Assembly: GCA_944384195.1 (NCBI GenBank)
Contig: CALWSK010000002.1
Coordinates: 1-64,000, forward strand
Source of the DNA: an uncultured Clostridia bacterium
GTDB lineage: Bacteria > Bacillota > Clostridia > Lachnospirales > CAG-274
Direction: 5' to 3'
DNA: 64,000 nucleotides
The position numbers were made by a program, and so were the translations under genes. The notes under the pieces were generated by a model. The model was given only the letters and a program-made list of their open reading frames with translations, made no database searches and was not told the DNA's origin. Shown one piece after another: positions 47,952 through 57,906 of this stretch. How positions within the stretch are numbered: position 1 is the stretch's first letter; every line of letters starts with the position of its first letter.

Positions 47952-49373
47952 TTATTCTAATACGCTAGCTTTTAATGTATTTGTACAACCAGTTTGTCCA
48001 AGAGGAGTTCCACCAACTGTAACTATAACATCTCCTTTTTTAGCAAATCCTTGTTGTTCTGCTATTAAAGCAGTGTTTTCAAATAAATCGCCAGAAGATA
48101 TGTTTTTAATATCTACAAGATGAGCATAGCAACCCCAAGAAAGATTTAATTGTCTTTGAACTCTCTCATCTGGAGTAAGAGCTAAAATGAAAGCTTCTGG
48201 TCTATATTTAGAAACTTCTCTAACTGTAAAGCCAGATTTAGTAACTGCAACTATGCAAGCAGCATTTAAATCATTTGAAGTAGTACAAGTAGCGTGGCTA
48301 ATAGCGTTTGTTACATTATTTGTATGAGAAACTTTAGCTTTATAGAATTTTTCTATATAGTCTATAGAAGATTCTATTTTAGTAGCTATTCTAACCATAG
48401 CATTTACTGCTTCTGCTGGGAAGCTACCTTTTGCAGTTTCACCAGAAAGCATAATAGCGTCTGTTCCATCAAATACTGCATTTGCAACGTCGCTTACTTC
48501 TGCTCTTGTAGGACGTGGGTTAGTAATCATAGATTCTAACATTTGAGTAGCAGTAACAACTAATTTACCTTTAGCTTTACATTTTTTGATTAATTGTTTT
48601 TGGATAAGAGGAACTTCCTCAAAAGGAATTTCAACACCTAAATCTCCACGAGCAACCATAATACCATCAGTAACTTCTAAGATAGAATCTATATTGTCAA
48701 CACCCTCACGGTTTTCAATTTTTGAGATAATTTGTATATCTTTTCCGCCGTTTTCTTCTAATACTTTTCTAATTTCTAAAACATCTGATGCAGAACGAAC
48801 AAAAGAAGCAGCTACATAGTCAAAGCCCATTTTTATACCAAATTTGATATCTTCTATATCTTTTTCTGTAAGAGCTGGAAGTTTAATAGAAACATTAGGT
48901 AAATTAATACCTTTTCTAGAGCCAAGCATACCACTATTTATTATTTCACAAACAACATCATTTCCGTTTATTTCTAAAACTTTAAGCTCAATAAGACCAT
49001 CATCTATAAGAACAGTAGAGCCAACGCTAAGGTCTTTAGCAAAGTTTTCATATGTAACAGAAACTTTAGTAGCATCTCCTTCTATATCATCAGTTGTAAG
49101 AGTAAATTTATTACCTTTTTCTAATTTAACAGGCTCTTCTTTAAGAAGTTTAGTTCTTATTTCTGGTCCTTTTGTATCTAATACAAGAGGTACAGGAAGT
49201 CCAAGTTCTTCTCTTACTTTTTTTACTGTTTCTATAGTTTCAGCGTGAGACTCGTGGCTACCGTGTGAAAAATTGATACGAACAGCATTCATACCAGTTT
49301 CCATAAGCTTTTTAACCATTTCTGGTGAATTACTAGCAGGACCTAAAGTAGCAATAATTTTAGTTTTTCTCAT
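47952..49373 (-). CDS. pyk: Pyruvate kinase
   Basis: 473 residues. KIIATLGPAS at the start, RINFSHGSH, the catalytic Lys region (IISKIENREG), ARGDLGVEIP (metal and phosphate site) and LSGETAKG are all in place. It has the standard length without the extra PEP-utiliser-like C-terminal domain of some bacilli. It makes pyruvate and ATP from PEP and ADP. It lies 22 bases after pfkA, so both glycolytic control enzymes form an operon. Confidence 0.98.
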   Translation of the reverse strand: MRKTKIIATLGPASNSPEMVKKLMETGMNAVRINFSHGSHESHAETIETVKKVREELGLPVPLVLDTKGPEIRTKLLKEEPVKLEKGNKFTLTTDDIEGDATKVSVTYENFAKDLSVGSTVLIDDGLIELKVLEINGNDVVCEIINSGMLGSRKGINLPNVSIKLPALTEKDIEDIKFGIKMGFDYVAASFVRSASDVLEIRKVLEENGGKDIQIISKIENREGVDNIDSILEVTDGIMVARGDLGVEIPFEEVPLIQKQLIKKCKAKGKLVVTATQMLESMITNPRPTRAEVSDVANAVFDGTDAIMLSGETAKGSFPAEAVNAMVRIATKIESSIDYIEKFYKAKVSHTNNVTNAISHATCTTSNDLNAACIVAVTKSGFTVREVSKYRPEAFILALTPDERVQRQLNLSWGCYAHLVDIKNISSGDLFENTALIAEQQGFAKKGDVIVTVGGTPLGQTGCTNTLKASVLE

Positions 49374-49395
49374 AATTTTTAATACTCCTTATTTA

Positions 49396-50373
49396 TTAAG
49401 CAAAAGTTTCAACTAATTTATATAGGTCATCATTATAAACTCTTTTACAATTTAAACCTTCAACAACATCTATATCTGAATATTTTCCATCTTTCATAAT
49501 CATGATTCTGTTATAGTTACCTTTTAAAAGTTCATCTACTGCTCTGTAGCCCATAATAGAGGCGTGCATTCTATCTATAGCTGTAGGAGAACCTCCTCTT
49601 TGTAAATGTCCAAGGATAGTTGCTCTAGTTTCTATACCTGTTTTAGCTTCTATATTTTTTGCAAGTTCATGCGCTTTAACTTTAGTAAAGCCTTCAGCTA
49701 ATACGATAACACTACTTGCTTTGCCTTTTTCTTTATTTTTAACAACAATATCTATAATTTCTTCTTCTGTAACGTCTGGTTTTTCCGGAATAAGAACTTC
49801 TTCAGCACCATTTACAATTGCATTCCATAAACCTATATAACCGGCATTTCTTCCCATAACTTCTATTATACAGCAACGTTCGTGAGAAGCAGAAGTATCT
49901 TTTACTTTATCTATACATTCCATAGCAGTGTTAACAGCAGTATCAAAGCCAATAGTATATTCAGAGCAAGCAAGATCAAGGTCTATAGTACCAGGGATAC
50001 CCATAATTTTAAGACCTAAGTTAGAAAGGTGAACAGCACCAGTTAAAGAGCCATCTCCACCAATAACCACAAGAGCTTCTACTCCTAATTTTTTACAAGT
50101 ATCTATAGCTTTTTGTTTACCCTCGTCTGTCATCATTTCTTTACAACGTGCAGAAAGAAGGATAGTACCTCCAGTTTGCATTATATTAGATACGCTTTTA
50201 TGGTCAAGATTTATATAATCTCCTTTAATAAGTCCGTCGTATCCACGTAAAAAACCTACTACTTCAATACCTCTGTCAAGAGCAGTTCTAACAACAGCAC
50301 GTATAGCAGCGTTCATACCTGGAGCGTCTCCACCACTAGTTAATATACCGATTTTTTTAATTTGATTACTCAT
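49396..50373 (-). CDS. pfkA: ATP-dependent 6-phosphofructokinase
   Basis: 325 residues. GILTSGGDAPGMNAAIRAVVR at the start (cited by motif), GGDGSLTGA with Gly at the position that marks ATP over PPi use, PGTIDLDL with both catalytic Asp (the usual middle Asn is Leu), and MGRNAGYI. It phosphorylates fructose-6-phosphate. It heads the pfkA-pyk unit. AGGTG lies before the ATG. Confidence 0.97.
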   Translation of the reverse strand: MSNQIKKIGILTSGGDAPGMNAAIRAVVRTALDRGIEVVGFLRGYDGLIKGDYINLDHKSVSNIMQTGGTILLSARCKEMMTDEGKQKAIDTCKKLGVEALVVIGGDGSLTGAVHLSNLGLKIMGIPGTIDLDLACSEYTIGFDTAVNTAMECIDKVKDTSASHERCCIIEVMGRNAGYIGLWNAIVNGAEEVLIPEKPDVTEEEIIDIVVKNKEKGKASSVIVLAEGFTKVKAHELAKNIEAKTGIETRATILGHLQRGGSPTAIDRMHASIMGYRAVDELLKGNYNRIMIMKDGKYSDIDVVEGLNCKRVYNDDLYKLVETFA

Positions 50374-50884
50374 TAAAACACCTCAATCATATTGATTTAT
50401 TTTTACACCTTTGTTAATAAATTGCCTACATAATTTGTAGCTTAGCAAGGGTTATTGTTATATAGAATATTTAGCTTGTAGTGTATATATAATTATCTAT
50501 ATTCTATAATTATCACTAGTATATCACAATATATTTATATTTGCAATATAATACAATTTATCTAAGCACTATAAAATTAATAAGATAAATCTAACTAGTT
50601 TTAGTTAAATTTTACAATTAAAAGCATATATTAGTCAATACTTAATTTGAAAAAAATAAAAATTATTTAAAATGATGAAAAAATACAAAAATTTTTTTAA
50701 AATATAATCAAAAAATATAGTTTTAATGGTTAAAAAATTAAATAATAATCGTATTTTATATACATATAATATAAAACTAAAAGTGTAAAAATTAATTATA
50801 TATATTGTTATTATTTAAGGTATATATTTTAGGTTTCATTATATTTATTATATTATAATAATTTGTATTTTTATTAAAATATAT
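50374..50884 (-). other. 511-base AT-rich intergenic region between dnaE and pfkA
   Basis: No ORF with a ribosome binding site and no tRNA or riboswitch core is apparent. The right part lies downstream of dnaE without a clear terminator. The left 170 bases form the probable pfkA leader; several TATTAT/TATAAT-like boxes occur, but none with a convincing -35, so I do not name a promoter. Confidence 0.6.
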
Positions 50885-53800
50885 TTATTTTATTACAATA
50901 CAAGTTTTGTCTAAAAATATTTCTAATTGACTAAGAAGAGTGAGGCTTCCATCTACCCAATGAGTATTATTTAATTTAAGTTTTAATCCTTTAGCTTCAT
51001 CGTATATTATAACAGGCATAAATCCTTTATTAGCTAATAATATAGGTTCTAAATCTTTTATATTTAAGTCTAGAGTTTTAGGAATTTTTATCCACAAAGT
51101 TTTTCCTATATCTTTTAGGCTATCATATGGTTTTATATCATAGCATATAATTTTTGGTTCTTGGTCTTCTGATATACTAGCATGTCCACTTACTAAAATT
51201 ACTTCATCTTCTTTTAAAAATCTAGAATATTTTGCAAAAACTTCAGGAAAACAAATAATTTCTATAGTATTATATTCGTCTTCTAAAGTAAAAAATGCCA
51301 TTTGCTTATTAGTTTTTGTATAAGTTATATTTAGATTTGTTATCATACCGCCTAGTGTAACTTTTTGCTTATCTTTTATTTTATGATTTTGAAAATCTTC
51401 ATCTTTAGACAAAAAATCTAAAGTTGTATTGCTTATAAATTTTTTTAGATTTTGGCTATATTCTTCTAGAGGATGTCCAGAAATATATATCCCTAGCATT
51501 TCTTTTTCTAAGGCTAACATTTCTTTTTTTGGCATTTCTTCTATATTAGGTAGTGAATCATATTCTATAGGTTCTTTAGATTTATTAAAGCTTGAGAATA
51601 TATCAAGTTGTCCAGATATAGTTTGTTTTTTAGTTTTATTTATACCTTCATAATATTTTTTAAATATACTAAGATATTGAGAGCGATTGCCTCCTAAACA
51701 ATCTAAAGCCCCAGCTTTTATCATAGATTCTAATGCCTTTGAATTTATGTTATTATCTAGTCTTTTTATAAAATCTCTAAGAGATATAAATTTACCATTT
51801 TCCAGTCTTTCTTTTACTATAGCTTTAACTACATTTTTACCAACATTTTTTATAGCAGATAAACTAAACATTATTTGTCCATTAGAAACGCTAAAGCCGT
51901 CAAATCCCTCGTTTATATTAGGTGGCAAAAGTTTTATATTCATTCTTTTTAAATCTGCTATATATTCGGCTATTTTGCTAGAATTATCAGATACACTAGT
52001 TAAAAGAGCAGACATAAATTCTACAGGATAATAAGCTTTTAACCAAGCAGTTTGAACAGCTATTACAGCATATGCAGCAGCGTGAGATTTATTAAAGGCA
52101 TATTTTGCAAAATCTTGCATTTCGTCAAATATCTCATTAGCGATATCTTTATCTATTCCACGTTTTATACAACCGTCTACTTCTCCTTCTATCCCATAGA
52201 TAAAGTTTTTTCTTTCTCGTTCCATTTCTTCTGTCTTTTTCTTACCCATAGCACGTCTTAATAAGTCACTTCTACCAAGAGAATATCCAGCAAGTTCTTG
52301 TACTATTTGCATAACTTGTTCTTGATATACAATACAACCATAGGTAGGTTTTAGAATAGGTTCTAGAGAAGGGTGGGTATATTTTATATCACCTTTAGTA
52401 TTTTTACCTAGTACGTATTTTGGTATAAAATCCATAGGTCCTGGTCTATAAAGAGAAACTCCAGCTATTATATCCTCTATAGATTCTGGCTTTAAATCTT
52501 TCATAAATTGTTTCATACCAGGACTTTCTAGCTGAAATACGCCTTCAGTATTGCCGCTAGATATAAGCTCATATATTTTTTTATCATTACAATCTATATT
52601 ATCTTCTGATAAATTTAAATTATGTATTCTATTTATTTCATTTAGTGCATTTTTTATTACGGTTAGAGTTCTAAGGCCTAAAAAATCCATTTTAAGAAGA
52701 CCAAGTTCCTCAAGAGTTATCATAGGATATTGAGTAGTTATTACACCATCATTAGTATTTAGGGGTACATATTCCATAACTGGTTTATCACATATAACAA
52801 CACCGGCAGCATGCGTAGAAGCGTGCCTTGGAAGTCCTTCAAGTTTTAAAGACATATCTATAAGATGTCTTATAGTATTATTTGTTTCATATTCTTTTTT
52901 TAGTTCTGGATTTTGTATAAGAGCTTTAGATATAGTAATTTTTAGCTCCATAGGTATCATTTTTGCTATTCTATCTACGTCGGCATAAGGTATATCAAGA
53001 GCACGTCCTACATCTCTTATAGCATTTCTTGCCGCCATAGTTCCAAATGTTATAATTTGTGATACATATTCTGTACCATATTTTTCTATAACATAGTTTA
53101 TTACTTCTTGTCTTCTTTCATAACAAAAATCTATATCTATATCTGGCATACTTATTCTTTCTGGATTTAAAAATCTTTCAAAGATTAAGTTATATTCTAT
53201 AGGGTTTATATCTGTTATCCTAAGACAATAAGAAACAATGCTACCAGCGGCAGAGCCACGCCCAGGACCTACTATTATGTTATTGTCTTTAGCATATTTT
53301 ATAAAGTCCCATACTATTAAAAAATAGTCTACAAAGCCCATTTGTTTTATCGTTTCTAGCTCATAGTTAAGACGATTTTTTAAGTTATCATCAATATTTT
53401 TAAATCTTTCTTCTAATCCTTTTAAGCATAGCTCTTTTAGATAGGAAAAAGCATCTTTATTATCAGGAACTGAAAATTTAGGAAGTTTATATTTATTAAA
53501 TTCAAAAGATACATTACAACGATTTGCTATATGATTAGTATTTTCTAAAGCTTCTATACAATCTGGAAAAAGACTTAGCATTTCATCGGCAGATTTTAGA
53601 TAATACTGTCCACCTTCGTATCTCATACGATTTTCTTCATATATTGTTTTACCAGTTTGTATACATAAAAGTATATCGTGTGCTTCTGCATCTTCTTGTT
53701 TTATATAGTGTATATCATTTGTACAGACAAGGGGGATATTTGTTTCTTTGCTAAGTTTTATAAGAGCTTTGTTTACTTCTACTTGTCTTTCTAAGCCGTG

Positions 53801-54340
53801 ATTTTGTAGCTCTAGATAGAAATTACCTTGTCCAAATATTCTGTTATAGGAAAGAGCAAAATCTTTTGCCTTATCATAGCATCCATTTAGGATATTTCTA
53901 GCAACAGCACCGCCCATACAAGCGCTAAGACAGATAAGTCCTTTGCTATATTTTTCTAATATTTCCATATCTATCCTAGGTTTATAGTAAAAACCTTCGG
54001 TAAATCCAAGAGATACAAGTTTTATAAGGTTTTGGTATCCTTCATTATTTTCGGCAAGGAGTACAAGATGGTAATATGTATTTTCTTTAGAATAAGTTTT
54101 ATCAAAGCGTGAACCAGAGGCTATATATACTTCACAGCCTATTATAGGCTTTATACCAACTTTTTTAGCCTCTTTATAAAAGTCTATAGCTCCATACATA
54201 ACCCCGTGGTCTGTTATAGCAAGAGAGGTCATACCAAGGTCTTTTGCTTCTTGCACAAGTAATTTGATTTTAGAAGAGCCATCAAGTAGGCTATATTCTG
54301 TATGTACATGTAAATGTGTAAAGTTACTAATATTTTTCAT
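50885..54340 (-). CDS. dnaE: DNA polymerase III alpha subunit (DnaE)
   Basis: 1151 residues. The N-terminal PHP domain is clear (THLHVHTEYSLLDG, later TDHGVMYGA). The polymerase core has GPGRGSAAGSIVSYCL, PDIDIDF with catalytic Asp residues, and GLPRHASTHAAGVV. A helix-hairpin-helix and OB-fold follow at the C-terminus. Firmicutes normally carry both DnaE and PolC; DnaE is thought to extend primers. AGGTGA precedes the ATG. The dnaE-pfkA-pyk order recalls the Bacillus arrangement. Confidence 0.97.
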   Translation of the reverse strand: MKNISNFTHLHVHTEYSLLDGSSKIKLLVQEAKDLGMTSLAITDHGVMYGAIDFYKEAKKVGIKPIIGCEVYIASGSRFDKTYSKENTYYHLVLLAENNEGYQNLIKLVSLGFTEGFYYKPRIDMEILEKYSKGLICLSACMGGAVARNILNGCYDKAKDFALSYNRIFGQGNFYLELQNHGLERQVEVNKALIKLSKETNIPLVCTNDIHYIKQEDAEAHDILLCIQTGKTIYEENRMRYEGGQYYLKSADEMLSLFPDCIEALENTNHIANRCNVSFEFNKYKLPKFSVPDNKDAFSYLKELCLKGLEERFKNIDDNLKNRLNYELETIKQMGFVDYFLIVWDFIKYAKDNNIIVGPGRGSAAGSIVSYCLRITDINPIEYNLIFERFLNPERISMPDIDIDFCYERRQEVINYVIEKYGTEYVSQIITFGTMAARNAIRDVGRALDIPYADVDRIAKMIPMELKITISKALIQNPELKKEYETNNTIRHLIDMSLKLEGLPRHASTHAAGVVICDKPVMEYVPLNTNDGVITTQYPMITLEELGLLKMDFLGLRTLTVIKNALNEINRIHNLNLSEDNIDCNDKKIYELISSGNTEGVFQLESPGMKQFMKDLKPESIEDIIAGVSLYRPGPMDFIPKYVLGKNTKGDIKYTHPSLEPILKPTYGCIVYQEQVMQIVQELAGYSLGRSDLLRRAMGKKKTEEMERERKNFIYGIEGEVDGCIKRGIDKDIANEIFDEMQDFAKYAFNKSHAAAYAVIAVQTAWLKAYYPVEFMSALLTSVSDNSSKIAEYIADLKRMNIKLLPPNINEGFDGFSVSNGQIMFSLSAIKNVGKNVVKAIVKERLENGKFISLRDFIKRLDNNINSKALESMIKAGALDCLGGNRSQYLSIFKKYYEGINKTKKQTISGQLDIFSSFNKSKEPIEYDSLPNIEEMPKKEMLALEKEMLGIYISGHPLEEYSQNLKKFISNTTLDFLSKDEDFQNHKIKDKQKVTLGGMITNLNITYTKTNKQMAFFTLEDEYNTIEIICFPEVFAKYSRFLKEDEVILVSGHASISEDQEPKIICYDIKPYDSLKDIGKTLWIKIPKTLDLNIKDLEPILLANKGFMPVIIYDEAKGLKLKLNNTHWVDGSLTLLSQLEIFLDKTCIVIK

Positions 54341-54375
54341 AAATCACCTAATTTATCTATATTATTTTGTATTTA

Positions 54376-54405
54376 TAAAAAGCCATTACCTAAAAAGGTA
54401 AGGGC
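54376..54405 (-). terminator. Terminator of the GNAT gene
   Basis: On the - strand GCCCTTACCT / AGGTAATGGC with one mismatch and a TTTT loop, followed by TTTTTAT. Confidence 0.82.
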
Positions 54406-54408
54406 AAA

Positions 54409-55425
54409 TTAAATTTCTTCATCTATAAAAACTCTATCAAGAAGAGCTATTTTATAAAACTTATTTATTATATCTTCATCTTCTGTAAATTCTTTTATAT
54501 CTTTATAACCAAAAAATAAACTAGCTAAATCGCTTATATCTATATTAAAGATTTTATCAGCATTTGTAGCTTTTTCTATATAAGATTTATTTTTGGATAT
54601 TGTAAGTTTATATAATCCATTATTTTGCTCTATTATGTTATCTGTTATTTTTAAATATAAAACTATATCTTCATTATCTTCTCTTAAAGAGAAATTTTTA
54701 AAGAAATTATTTATATCTATAATTCTAGCCATAACAAGAGGTTTAGTTTCTTTTATATCTAAACAGATATTTTTTAAAAATACTTCTCTTATTATCTTTT
54801 CACTAGTCCCCCAATATACATAATAACCTATAAAATTTTCATTATCATAAACTTTTAATATATCTCCATTTTCTGACTTTACTTCTTGGTGCAATATTTC
54901 CATATAATGCTCATCTCTAAGACAAAAAACATTATATTTATTTTTTAAATAGTTAGTAGTAAAATCTGCTAAAAATTTATAGTCGTTTTTATCTATATTT
55001 TCAGTTTTAAATTTTGTAATATCAAAATCTAAGGTATTATGATTATATATATATCTAAAGCCAAAAGGGAGATAAATTTCTTCCTTTGCAGGTCTTAAAA
55101 AAATAAAGGGCATAGAAAGGTTGTAGCAATAGTTTAAGCTAGACTTTATAAGTTCTGCCATATAACCTTTTTTTCTATATTCTTCTAATGTAGCTACTGC
55201 TACTACATAATAGCTATTATATACATTATTATTTATAACTATTTTATAAGGATTAAGATGTAGCATAGATACTATTTTATTATCTATAATTTTTGCTAAT
55301 ATTTCGTTATCCAAAGTTTTTAGGGAATAATAATAATCTAGTAGTTTTTCTGTATCTTCTAGGAAGATTTTTTCCCATATAGGTCTAGTTTGTAGCTTTT
55401 CTTTATTTGTGAGGTATTTTACCAT
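54409..55425 (-). CDS. GNAT family N-acetyltransferase (Eis-like)
   Basis: 338 residues. An N-terminal GNAT fold with VATLEEYRKKGYMAELI (acetyl-CoA site, about residues 75-91) and FLRPAKEEIYLPFGF. A second half with a sterol-carrier-like C-terminal region gives the Eis-like architecture. The substrate is unknown. AAGGTGAT precedes the ATG. It follows the DUF2156 gene by 25 bases, so the two are likely co-transcribed. Confidence 0.85.
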   Translation of the reverse strand: MVKYLTNKEKLQTRPIWEKIFLEDTEKLLDYYYSLKTLDNEILAKIIDNKIVSMLHLNPYKIVINNNVYNSYYVVAVATLEEYRKKGYMAELIKSSLNYCYNLSMPFIFLRPAKEEIYLPFGFRYIYNHNTLDFDITKFKTENIDKNDYKFLADFTTNYLKNKYNVFCLRDEHYMEILHQEVKSENGDILKVYDNENFIGYYVYWGTSEKIIREVFLKNICLDIKETKPLVMARIIDINNFFKNFSLREDNEDIVLYLKITDNIIEQNNGLYKLTISKNKSYIEKATNADKIFNIDISDLASLFFGYKDIKEFTEDEDIINKFYKIALLDRVFIDEEI

Positions 55426-55450
55426 AAAATCACCTTCTCTTATCGTGTAT

Positions 55451-56353
55451 TTATAATTGAGTTATTCTATATTTTCTAGCATATCCCATAGGTTCATAAG
55501 AAAGTTTAGCTTTTCTAAGTCCTTCTAGCCCTAAGTCATCTTCTCTATTTACTAAGTAAGCATCAGGGAAAGCATTTATTATAAATTGTTGGTTTATATA
55601 AGGGTATAATCCTCTTATATCAGGATTTGCCTTTTCTATATGGATAATAGCCATTTTCTCTCTCTCGTTGTAGCTACCTATAGAAAAAGCTTCTAGTTTA
55701 TTATCAATAAATATACCGGCCATAGTAATTTTTAGTTTTTCACAATTTTTTAATATATCAGAAATTCCATTTATTTCTCCGTCTAAATGCTCTTCGGCAT
55801 CTATTTTTTTATCTCTCCAAGTTTTTAAAAATTCCAAAATATCATTTGTATACTGACAACAAAGGGGTTTGTAACAAAATCTACCCTCATTTTCTCTTAA
55901 AAATGCATTTATATGATTTTTCTTTTTTCTTAGTTTTTTGCCAGAGAGAGTTTTTAAGGCTTCTGCATAATACAGATAGTCTTTTGCATCTTCTACTTCT
56001 TCTACTAGGAAAAGATTTTTATCAAGCTCAAGAGCTATAACACCTTCTTCGTCTCCTAGATATACTTCTAGCTTTTTACCGAGTTCTTTATTAAAATATT
56101 TTAAAAGTGTATCAAATGCTTCTTTTATATCTTCCTCTTTGCACATAGGTAAAGAACAATAATCCTTACCATCTATAAACATTGTAAGAAAAAGAGCCTT
56201 GTTTTCCCAAATAGCAAATTTAACATTATAAAAGTCTTTCCATAAAAAGACATCTAAAAATACACTATCACAAGTTTTGTTATTTCTAAGCGTAAAATAA
56301 TAAGATATTGTTTCTATATCTTCGCTAGATATAGGTTTAAAATCTAAACACAT
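55451..56353 (-). CDS. DUF2156 / phosphatidylglycerol lysyltransferase C-terminal-like protein
   Basis: 300 residues with a tandem-GNAT-like fold. The sequence (KLRKKKNHINAFLREN about 138-154, AFSIGSYNEREKMAIIHIEKANPDIRG, INAFPDAYLVNREDDLGLEGLRKAK) matches the DUF2156 family, related to the aminoacyl-lipid transfer domain of MprF. No membrane part is present, so a lipid-modifying role is not implied. GAAAGGA precedes the ATG. Paired with the GNAT gene. Confidence 0.82.
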   Translation of the reverse strand: MCLDFKPISSEDIETISYYFTLRNNKTCDSVFLDVFLWKDFYNVKFAIWENKALFLTMFIDGKDYCSLPMCKEEDIKEAFDTLLKYFNKELGKKLEVYLGDEEGVIALELDKNLFLVEEVEDAKDYLYYAEALKTLSGKKLRKKKNHINAFLRENEGRFCYKPLCCQYTNDILEFLKTWRDKKIDAEEHLDGEINGISDILKNCEKLKITMAGIFIDNKLEAFSIGSYNEREKMAIIHIEKANPDIRGLYPYINQQFIINAFPDAYLVNREDDLGLEGLRKAKLSYEPMGYARKYRITQL

Positions 56354-56440
56354 AATATATCCTTTCTAAATTTTAATCAACTAAAATATAGATATAGTAT
56401 AGCAAATTAGTATATATAACACAAGTTAAAATTATATTAA

Positions 56441-56896
56441 TTAATAATTTTTATCATCTAACAAGGGTTTTTTTAGACTTTCTCTTGCTAAAAAGTCGCA
56501 TCTTTCGTTTTCTATATTATTTGCGTGTCCTTTAACCCATATAAAAGTTACATTATGAATTTCAAGAAGAGGAAGTAGCTCTTCCCATAAGTCTATATTT
56601 GAGGCTTGTTCTTTTTTATTTCTCTTCCAGTTATTTTCTTTCCATTTATAAACCCAACCTTTGTTTATGGCATCTACTACATATTTAGAATCGCTATATA
56701 AAGTTACATTACAAGGTTCTTTTAATGCCTTTAGTCCTACTATAACGGCTAAAGTTTCCATACGATTATTGGTTGTTAGTTTATATCCTTGGCTTAGTTC
56801 TTTTCTATTTCCATTATATAAAAGAACAACACCATATCCACCAGCCCCAGGATTTCCAGAGCAAGCTCCGTCTGTGTATATTTCAATATTTTTCAT
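56441..56896 (-). CDS. rnhA: Ribonuclease HI
   Basis: 151 residues from the ATG at 56896, with GGGTGA just upstream. All four active-site carboxylates are seen: YTDGACSGNPG, NNRMETLAV, LYSDSKYVV and NERCDFLAR. It also has the WVKGHANN loop. It cleaves RNA in RNA-DNA hybrids. The start almost abuts the stop of the pseudouridine synthase gene. A longer frame to 56920 would overlap that gene and lacks support. Confidence 0.95.
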   Translation of the reverse strand: MKNIEIYTDGACSGNPGAGGYGVVLLYNGNRKELSQGYKLTTNNRMETLAVIVGLKALKEPCNVTLYSDSKYVVDAINKGWVYKWKENNWKRNKKEQASNIDLWEELLPLLEIHNVTFIWVKGHANNIENERCDFLARESLKKPLLDDKNY

Positions 56897-56897
56897 A

Positions 56898-57854
56898 TTA
56901 TTCACCCATTTTATAATCAAAAAATTTTAGTACATTTTTAAAACTTTTATCCATATAAGAGCATAAAAATTTTTGTCCATTTAAATAAGATAAAGGCTCT
57001 TGTATAGAAACAAATTCTAGCTTATAGCAATGTAAAAACTGTCCCTTAAGCCCAAATATATTGTCATTATTTTTATTATATTTTCTATCACCAATTATAG
57101 AAAATCCTATATGTTCAAAGCTAGCTCTTATCTGGTGTGTTTTCCCAGTGATGAGTTTTATTTTCAGTAATGTTTTATTCTCTTTTGTTTTTAAGGGAGT
57201 ATATTCAGTAATTATTTCTTTGCTACCTTCTATAAAGCTATCATAAATTTGTACTTTATCTTTTTCTTTTTTATGATATAACTTTATTATTCCATTTTTA
57301 TCTATTTTTCCTTCAACTGCTGTAAGATAATATTTATCTATAGTTTTTGTTTTAAAAGCTAAATTTAGAGCTTGTAGAGATTTTAAATTTTTTCCAAAAA
57401 CAACAATTCCACTAGTGTTTCTATCTAACCTATTGCATATAGAAGGGGTAAAATCGGCATCTTTTTTATATTTATCTGTTTTATAAAGATAGTATATAAG
57501 TTCATCATTTAAAGAAGAGGTTTTGTTATTTGCATCAGGCTGTGATACTAGTCCTATAGGTTTGTAGCAAATAATAATATTTTTATCTTCAAATATTATT
57601 TTAAAATTTTGTTTTGTTTTTATTATTTCTTTTTCTTCTTTAAAATTTTTTATAGTTTCATCTGATAGATATATATTTATATTATCTCCAAAAGCTAAAA
57701 TTTCATTTCCATTTGCTTTTTTATCGTTTAGCTTAATATTTTTCTTTCTAAGCATTTTATAGATGAATGATTTAGGCGCTTTATTTAGATATTTTTGTAA
57801 ATATTTATCAAGACGTTGATTTTCATTTGTATTATCAATAGTTATTTTTATCAT
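56898..57854 (-). CDS. RluA family pseudouridine synthase with S4 domain
   Basis: 318 residues. An N-terminal S4 RNA-binding region (RLDKYLQKYLNKAPKSFIYKMLR) and the catalytic RLDRNTSGIVVFGKN motif with the active-site Asp near residue 144. It also has LITGKTHQIRASFEHIG, typical of the RluA/RluC/RluD group, which isomerise uridines in 23S rRNA. The exact target cannot be read from the sequence. Confidence 0.92.
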   Translation of the reverse strand: MIKITIDNTNENQRLDKYLQKYLNKAPKSFIYKMLRKKNIKLNDKKANGNEILAFGDNINIYLSDETIKNFKEEKEIIKTKQNFKIIFEDKNIIICYKPIGLVSQPDANNKTSSLNDELIYYLYKTDKYKKDADFTPSICNRLDRNTSGIVVFGKNLKSLQALNLAFKTKTIDKYYLTAVEGKIDKNGIIKLYHKKEKDKVQIYDSFIEGSKEIITEYTPLKTKENKTLLKIKLITGKTHQIRASFEHIGFSIIGDRKYNKNNDNIFGLKGQFLHCYKLEFVSIQEPLSYLNGQKFLCSYMDKSFKNVLKFFDYKMGE

Positions 57855-57906
57855 ATGTTCACCTTTAATATTTTTATCTTAATTATATAAAAAATTTATA
57901 TTTTTG

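Noticed and set aside
49844..50020. Loss of function in PfkA because the TIDND motif reads TIDLD
   Set aside because: Both catalytic Asp residues are kept and the rest of the enzyme is intact. The Asn to Leu variant is, as I remember, common in Clostridia.
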